Below are positions 41,028 through 44,860 of a stretch of 44,860 nucleotides of DNA, piece by piece. The stretch is from the NCBI GenBank assembly GCA_900317565.1, contig ONHI01000003.1, positions 1 through 44,860 of the forward strand, read 5' to 3'. The translations under genes and the position numbers were made by a program. The stretch is from an uncultured Eubacteriales bacterium (GTDB lineage Bacteria; Bacillota; Clostridia; Christensenellales; Aristaeellaceae). The notes under the pieces were generated by a model. It worked only from the letters and a program-made list of their open reading frames with translations, made no database searches and was not told the origin of the DNA. Every line of letters starts with the position of its first letter. Position 1 is the stretch's first letter.

Positions 41028-41864
41028 TCACCGGGCCAGCAAGCGCTCGTAGATATCAAGGTCTTTATCTGTGAACACGTTGAATATCACCCGGTCCATG
41101 GCGTCCCCGTGGCGGTCCAGCCAATTTGTGGTGGTTTGGACCGCCAGCTCCGCGGCGCGCTCGGGCGGGAAGCGGAACACGCCCGTGGAGATGCAGCAGA
41201 AGGCGACGCTGCTCAGGCCGTTTTCCCGGCAGAGGTCCAGCGTGTTGGCGTAGCAGTCGGCCAGCAGCCCTTCCAGCGCCGGGGTCAGGCGGCCCTCCAC
41301 AATGGGGCCCACGATGTGTATGACATGCCTCGCGGGCAGGTTGTAGGCTCCCGTCAGCATCGGCACCGCGGTGGGCTGCTCGTAGTCCGGGCCGTGCTTC
41401 GCCCGCAGCGCAGCCATCTGCCTGGCACACTCGGCGCGAAGCTGCACGCCCGCGTAGGTGTGGATGCAATTGTCGATGCAGCTGTGCAGCGGCACGAAGC
41501 AGCCCAGCATCTGCGAGTTGGCTGCGTTGACGATGGCATCCACGGCCAGGCGGGTGATGTCGCCCTGCCAGATAGAAAGCCTGTCGGCGTGGGGGACGCC
41601 GCTGCCGTACTTTCCCGCGAGGGTGGGGATGTCCGCGAGGGAGACCGCGCCCTTCTCCCGGGTGCACCGGGCGAGATATTCGTCCTGCAGGCGCAGCGTG
41701 TCGGCGTCCATGGGCCGCGGCATGCGTATGTTCATCAGCGCGCGCAGCGCCCGCCGACGGGCCCCGTCGCTGTCCGGCACCTCCATGTCCCGGTATTCGC
41801 CGGAATCCTCCTTGAAGCGGAAGACCAGCTCCCGAAGCAGCGCGTCCCGATCGTATGCGGTCAT
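41028..41864 (-). CDS. zinc-type macrodomain protein-ADP-ribose hydrolase
   Basis: A 278-residue protein with a helical N-terminal region (1 to about 90) and a macrodomain (about 95-275). Macro motifs: GDITRLAVDAIVNAAN (ADP-ribose-binding Asp and Asn) and the long signature MLGCFVPLHSCIDNCIHTYAG, whose Cys/His residues bind the catalytic zinc in the SauMac/SpyMac class. The diphosphate loop is ISTGVFRFP. These enzymes remove ADP-ribose from modified proteins. In some pathogens they sit beside a SirTM ADP-ribosyltransferase and lipoylation genes; none of those is present here, so its targets are unknown. The ATG has GGAGGAGG 8 nt upstream. Confidence 0.9.
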   Translation of the reverse strand: MTAYDRDALLRELVFRFKEDSGEYRDMEVPDSDGARRRALRALMNIRMPRPMDADTLRLQDEYLARCTREKGAVSLADIPTLAGKYGSGVPHADRLSIWQGDITRLAVDAIVNAANSQMLGCFVPLHSCIDNCIHTYAGVQLRAECARQMAALRAKHGPDYEQPTAVPMLTGAYNLPARHVIHIVGPIVEGRLTPALEGLLADCYANTLDLCRENGLSSVAFCCISTGVFRFPPERAAELAVQTTTNWLDRHGDAMDRVIFNVFTDKDLDIYERLLAR

Positions 41865-41942
41865 GGCAGTTCCTCCTCCATATACTTGTCTATAAAGTGT
41901 TATGTTCGTGCAAATAAATACGTGCCCTTTGCCTTGCGGCGC

Positions 41943-41970
41943 TTGACAGCGACGCCGCGAATGGTTTAAG
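41943..41970 (+). promoter_or_regulatory. probable MATE gene promoter
   Basis: TTGACA (41943-41948), 16 bp, TTTAAG (41965-41970). A perfect -35 with a mediocre -10; leader of about 47 nt. Confidence 0.4.
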
Positions 41971-42023
41971 CTGGATGTGGGACAATATCGACGAAATCCC
42001 ATAATACGGCGCGGGGTGAGGGC

Positions 42024-43379
42024 ATGGCGAAGATCATACGGGATTTGACCACGGGGAGCGTGCCGAAGACGCTGCTCCGCTTTTCGCTGCCGCTGTTCCT
42101 GTCCGGGCTGTTGCAGATGGTCTACAACATGGTGGACATGATCGTCGTTGGGCGCTTCGTGGGCACCCGGGGCCTGTCCGCGGTGTCCATCGGCGGCGAG
42201 GTGCTGATGCTGATCACCTTCGTGGCCATGGGCTTTTCCAACGCCGGGCAAATCCTGATCTCCCGCTTCGTGGGCGAGAACCGCCGGGACAAGGTGGGCG
42301 AGATGGTCGGCACGCTGTTCACGCTGCTGATGAGCCTGGCCGTCATCATCATGGTCATATTCCTGTTCTCCTACAAGGCCATCATCAGCTGGCTGAACAC
42401 GCCGGAGGACATCTGGGAATACACCCGGCAGTACAGCGTGACCTGCGTCTACGGCATCGTGTTCATCTACGGCTACAACCTGGTCTCCGCCATATTGCGC
42501 GGCATGGGCGATTCAAAGCATCCCTTCATGTTCATCGCCATCGCCTCGGTGATCAACGTGATACTGGACATACTGTTCGTCGGCCCGCTGGGCATGGGCC
42601 CGCTGGGCGCGGCGCTGGCCACGGTGATCGGCCAGGCGGTCAGCTTCCTGTTCGCGCTGCGGCTGCTGTTCAAAAACCGGGAGCAGATCGGCTTTGACTT
42701 CAAGCCCGCCCACTTCCGGCTGTACAGGTCCGTGACCGGACAGCTGATCTCCCTGGGCATACCGATGGTGATACAGTCCGCGGCGGTGACCTTCTCGATG
42801 CTGTTCGTGAACTCCTACGTCAACACCTACGGCACCGTGGCGGTGGCCGTCACCGGCGTGGCGCGCAAGCTGGAGAGCATGATCGGCGTGGTCTCCCAGG
42901 CCATCTCCTCCGCCGGCGGCGCGATGATCGCCCAGGCGCTGGGCGCGGGCAAGGTCAAGCGCGTGCCGAAGGTGGTGTTCAACGCGCTGTGGATCGTGGC
43001 GATCCCCGCGAGTATATTCACGCTGATCACCTATTTCAAGCCCCAGTGGCTGTTTGGAATGTTTTCCAGCGATCCCGAGGTGCTGACCATGGCCATCAGC
43101 TACATCCCCGTGGCGATGATACAGTATCTCGGTGCGACGCTGCGCCCCGCCAACTTCGCGCTGATCAACGGCTCCGGCAATTCCCGGCTCAACCTGATGG
43201 TGGCGCTGCTGGACGGCATACTCTGCCGCATCGGCATGGCGCTGCTGCTGGGCGTGGCGGCGGGCATGGGCATCATGGGCTTCTGGCTGGGCAACGCCAT
43301 GGCGGGCCTGGTGCCGTTCCTGATCGGCGGCACCTATCTGCTCTCCGGCGCCTGGAAGAAGCGTGCGTCGGTGCAATGA
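42024..43379 (+). CDS. MATE family multidrug/metabolite efflux transporter
   Basis: A 451-residue MATE exporter (Na+- or H+-driven). Twelve hydrophobic helices fall in two similar halves: RFSLPLFLSGLLQMVYNMVDMIVVGRFVG opens the first, given here only by its range (residues 19-47), and SLGIPMVIQSAAVTFSM (about 240) opens the second. AILRGMGDSKHPF and LINGSGNSRLNLM are the matching RGxGD/NGxGN-type loops between helices 4-5 and 10-11. Substrate cannot be assigned; drugs, toxic metabolites or envelope precursors are possible. GTGAGGG precedes the ATG. It ends at a strong bidirectional terminator. Confidence 0.95.
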   Translation: MAKIIRDLTTGSVPKTLLRFSLPLFLSGLLQMVYNMVDMIVVGRFVGTRGLSAVSIGGEVLMLITFVAMGFSNAGQILISRFVGENRRDKVGEMVGTLFTLLMSLAVIIMVIFLFSYKAIISWLNTPEDIWEYTRQYSVTCVYGIVFIYGYNLVSAILRGMGDSKHPFMFIAIASVINVILDILFVGPLGMGPLGAALATVIGQAVSFLFALRLLFKNREQIGFDFKPAHFRLYRSVTGQLISLGIPMVIQSAAVTFSMLFVNSYVNTYGTVAVAVTGVARKLESMIGVVSQAISSAGGAMIAQALGAGKVKRVPKVVFNALWIVAIPASIFTLITYFKPQWLFGMFSSDPEVLTMAISYIPVAMIQYLGATLRPANFALINGSGNSRLNLMVALLDGILCRIGMALLLGVAAGMGIMGFWLGNAMAGLVPFLIGGTYLLSGAWKKRASVQ

Positions 43380-43391
43380 TCCAAAGCATTC

Positions 43392-43431
43392 AAACACATG
43401 ACCGCCGGAGAAACCGGCGGTCATGTGTTTT
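43392..43431. terminator. bidirectional terminator, MATE / GerMN
   Basis: A perfect 17-bp stem (43392-43408 with 43414-43430), 5-nt loop, A run on one arm and T run on the other. Confidence 0.95.
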
Positions 43432-43437
43432 GCACCG

Positions 43438-44860
43438 CTATGCCGCGGGCGTCGCCGTGGGGGCGTCGGAGGTTGCGGCCTCTATGATGCCCGGGTTGGG
43501 CAGCAGCACGCTCTTCAGGTAGATGCTGCCCGCCAGCGTGTCCGCGGCGCGGCCCTCCACATAGAAGCGCACGCCCCGTATGCCCTCCAGGCGGCACAGC
43601 GTGTCGACCATGGCATAGACCAGGTTGCGCTCGTCCAGCGGCGAGAGCGACTGGCAGCTGCGATAGAAGTTCGCAGAGAGATTGACCCGGGCGATGCCGC
43701 TGAGGGTCTGCACGCCCAGAATGTCCTCCGGATACAGACCCCCGGGCAGGGGCAGGTTGGGCGCGTCGTTGCGCCCGGAATGGCGCAGCAGCTCGGACAG
43801 CAGGCTGCGGGGGGAGAGGGCGCTGCGCATCGACACGGCCATGCGCGTCTCCTCCAGCAGCCCGTCAGCGTTGACCAGGTACAGCGTCGCGGCGCTGCCC
43901 ACCCGGCCCGAAAAGTCCGCCCGGTGGATCAGCCCGCCGGGGAACTGCAATATGCCGTCGCCCAGCGCGCACATGGTGATCGGGTCGCCGTTGACCATGA
44001 TCCGCACGGCGTCCAGCTCCGGCAGGAAGGAGCACATGGTCATCGCGATCGACCCGGCCAGCTCCCACACCTCCAGCCCGGAAAAGGCCAGGTAGTTGGC
44101 CAGCGTGGAGGAGAAGTTCAGGCTCAGCGCCCGCTCGCCGGAGGCCAGGGTCTCCACCCGGGGCTCGGCGTCCAACAGATCCACGCCCTCGGGAATGGAG
44201 GGTATGGCGCAGCTCTCCCCGCGCGGGCCGCCCTTCAGCGCGTCGATCAGCGCCAGGACGAAGCCGCCGGACTCTGCCGAGACGCGGCGCAGCTCCGGCA
44301 CCAGCCATTCGCCCCCGGCGGTGGGGAAGTAGACCAGCGCGCTGCGCTCGATGGGCGCGGAATCCGGCTGGGATTGCCGGTCGCGCTCGGCTTGGAGCTG
44401 GGCATAGGCCGCGGCGACGCTGGCGACCTCGTCGGTCTGCACGCCCAGCGGCAGCAGGCAGAAGCTCTCGCTGAGATTGCCGATCAGCACGTTCACGCCC
44501 TGCACGCCGTCGATGCCCAGCAGCGTATTGCCGATGGAGGTCTCCAGCGCCAGCAGCTCCTGGGGGCTCTGGGCCCCACGGGCGTCCAGGGACAGCTTGA
44601 CCGTGGCCGTGCCGCAGGCGTATTCGCAGCCCATCACCCGCGTATCCCCGGCAAAGCGCAGCGCCTGCTCCTCCGCGGAGGCGAGCAGCACCTTCACCGC
44701 GGCCTCGGGCATGCTCTGCCCGGCCTCGGTGCGTATGCTGCGGGTGACGGTGGAAAAGCCGGTGAGGTCGTCGGCGGGGAAGTAGAAGGTGACGTTGCTG
44801 TAGGGGTTGGACAGCGCCTCGCCCAGTATCATGTTCTCCGGCTCCTCGGTGGGCTCGGGC
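43438..44860 (-). CDS. GerMN-domain protein, N-terminus outside window (partial)
   Basis: At least 474 residues; the frame is still open at the right edge, where it reads PEPTEEPEN before MILGEAL, a Pro/Glu-rich linker like that following a lipoprotein signal. Two GerMN-type domains are visible: one from ALVYFPTAGGEWLVPELRRV (about 170) through LIDALKGGPRGE, VDLLDAEPRVETL, LSLNFSSTLANY and VRIMVNG, and a second from ATLYLVNADGLLEETRMAV through LLRHSGRN, VARVNLSANF-like ARVNLSANFYRS and VRFYVEG. A beta-rich region precedes them. GerM-type proteins are exported and act in sporulation or germination. The internal ATG at 44832 is not a real start. Confidence 0.85.
   Translation of the reverse strand, partial: PEPTEEPENMILGEALSNPYSNVTFYFPADDLTGFSTVTRSIRTEAGQSMPEAAVKVLLASAEEQALRFAGDTRVMGCEYACGTATVKLSLDARGAQSPQELLALETSIGNTLLGIDGVQGVNVLIGNLSESFCLLPLGVQTDEVASVAAAYAQLQAERDRQSQPDSAPIERSALVYFPTAGGEWLVPELRRVSAESGGFVLALIDALKGGPRGESCAIPSIPEGVDLLDAEPRVETLASGERALSLNFSSTLANYLAFSGLEVWELAGSIAMTMCSFLPELDAVRIMVNGDPITMCALGDGILQFPGGLIHRADFSGRVGSAATLYLVNADGLLEETRMAVSMRSALSPRSLLSELLRHSGRNDAPNLPLPGGLYPEDILGVQTLSGIARVNLSANFYRSCQSLSPLDERNLVYAMVDTLCRLEGIRGVRFYVEGRAADTLAGSIYLKSVLLPNPGIIEAATSDAPTATPAA

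Overview
The window is GC-rich, densely coded DNA from an endospore-forming Bacillota, most likely an uncultured-type gut clostridium of the class Clostridia. The evidence is spoVT followed by yabN, HU and rqcP; the ctsR-mcsA-mcsB-clpC operon; spoIIAA-spoIIAB-sigF; a GerMN protein; a T-box leader; and sigma-A promoters with 17-bp spacers and clean intrinsic terminators. No rRNA, tRNA, CRISPR array, insertion sequence or phage gene was seen. Most of the window is chromosomal core, with a few accessory genes between core operons.

Layout, left to right. 1-2.8 kb: two flavodoxin-fold proteins, a tiny glycine-rich membrane protein, a six-helix membrane protein and a 61-residue orphan. 2.9-7.6 kb: spoVT, yabN (methylase plus MazG), HU, rqcP, a fused ispDF and mtnN. 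7.7-13.5 kb: a serine beta-lactamase-fold hydrolase, then the CtsR-controlled protein-arginine-kinase/Clp operon with its operator next to the -10 box. 13.5-19.2 kb: a class A penicillin-binding protein (minus) diverging from an FtsH-like protease with almost no external domain, followed by the spoIIA operon behind a probable sigma-H promoter. 19.2-25 kb: lysA (minus), a solitary DNA methyltransferase, and a DUF951 / two signal peptidase I / pseudo-M1-peptidase operon. 25-29.4 kb: xpaC (minus), a barnase-barstar-deoD operon, then degV-trmO (minus). 29.5-34.4 kb: a T-box leader with an SSS-family symporter, a double-length ThyX-like protein, recX (minus) and yebC. 34.5-39.2 kb (minus): a secreted orphan and an MBL-hydrolase/comEC/holA operon. 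39.3-44.9 kb: an asparagine-synthase-like protein lacking the glutaminase cysteine, a zinc-type macrodomain hydrolase (minus), a MATE transporter, and a GerMN protein (minus) running off the right edge.

The main themes are sporulation control (spoVT, spoIIA, GerMN), proteostasis (McsAB-ClpC, RqcP, FtsH-like), envelope work (PBP, signal peptidases) and nucleic-acid scavenging or uptake (secreted RNase plus purine nucleoside phosphorylase, ComEC). The most noteworthy items are proteins built on familiar folds with altered active sites (pseudo-M1 peptidase, double ThyX, Cys-less asparagine synthase, FtsH without its outer domain) and a catalytically complete barnase-barstar pair coupled to deoD. 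I did not find a clearly new multi-gene system. All coordinates and motifs were read by eye, and homology calls rest on recognised motifs, not on searches.
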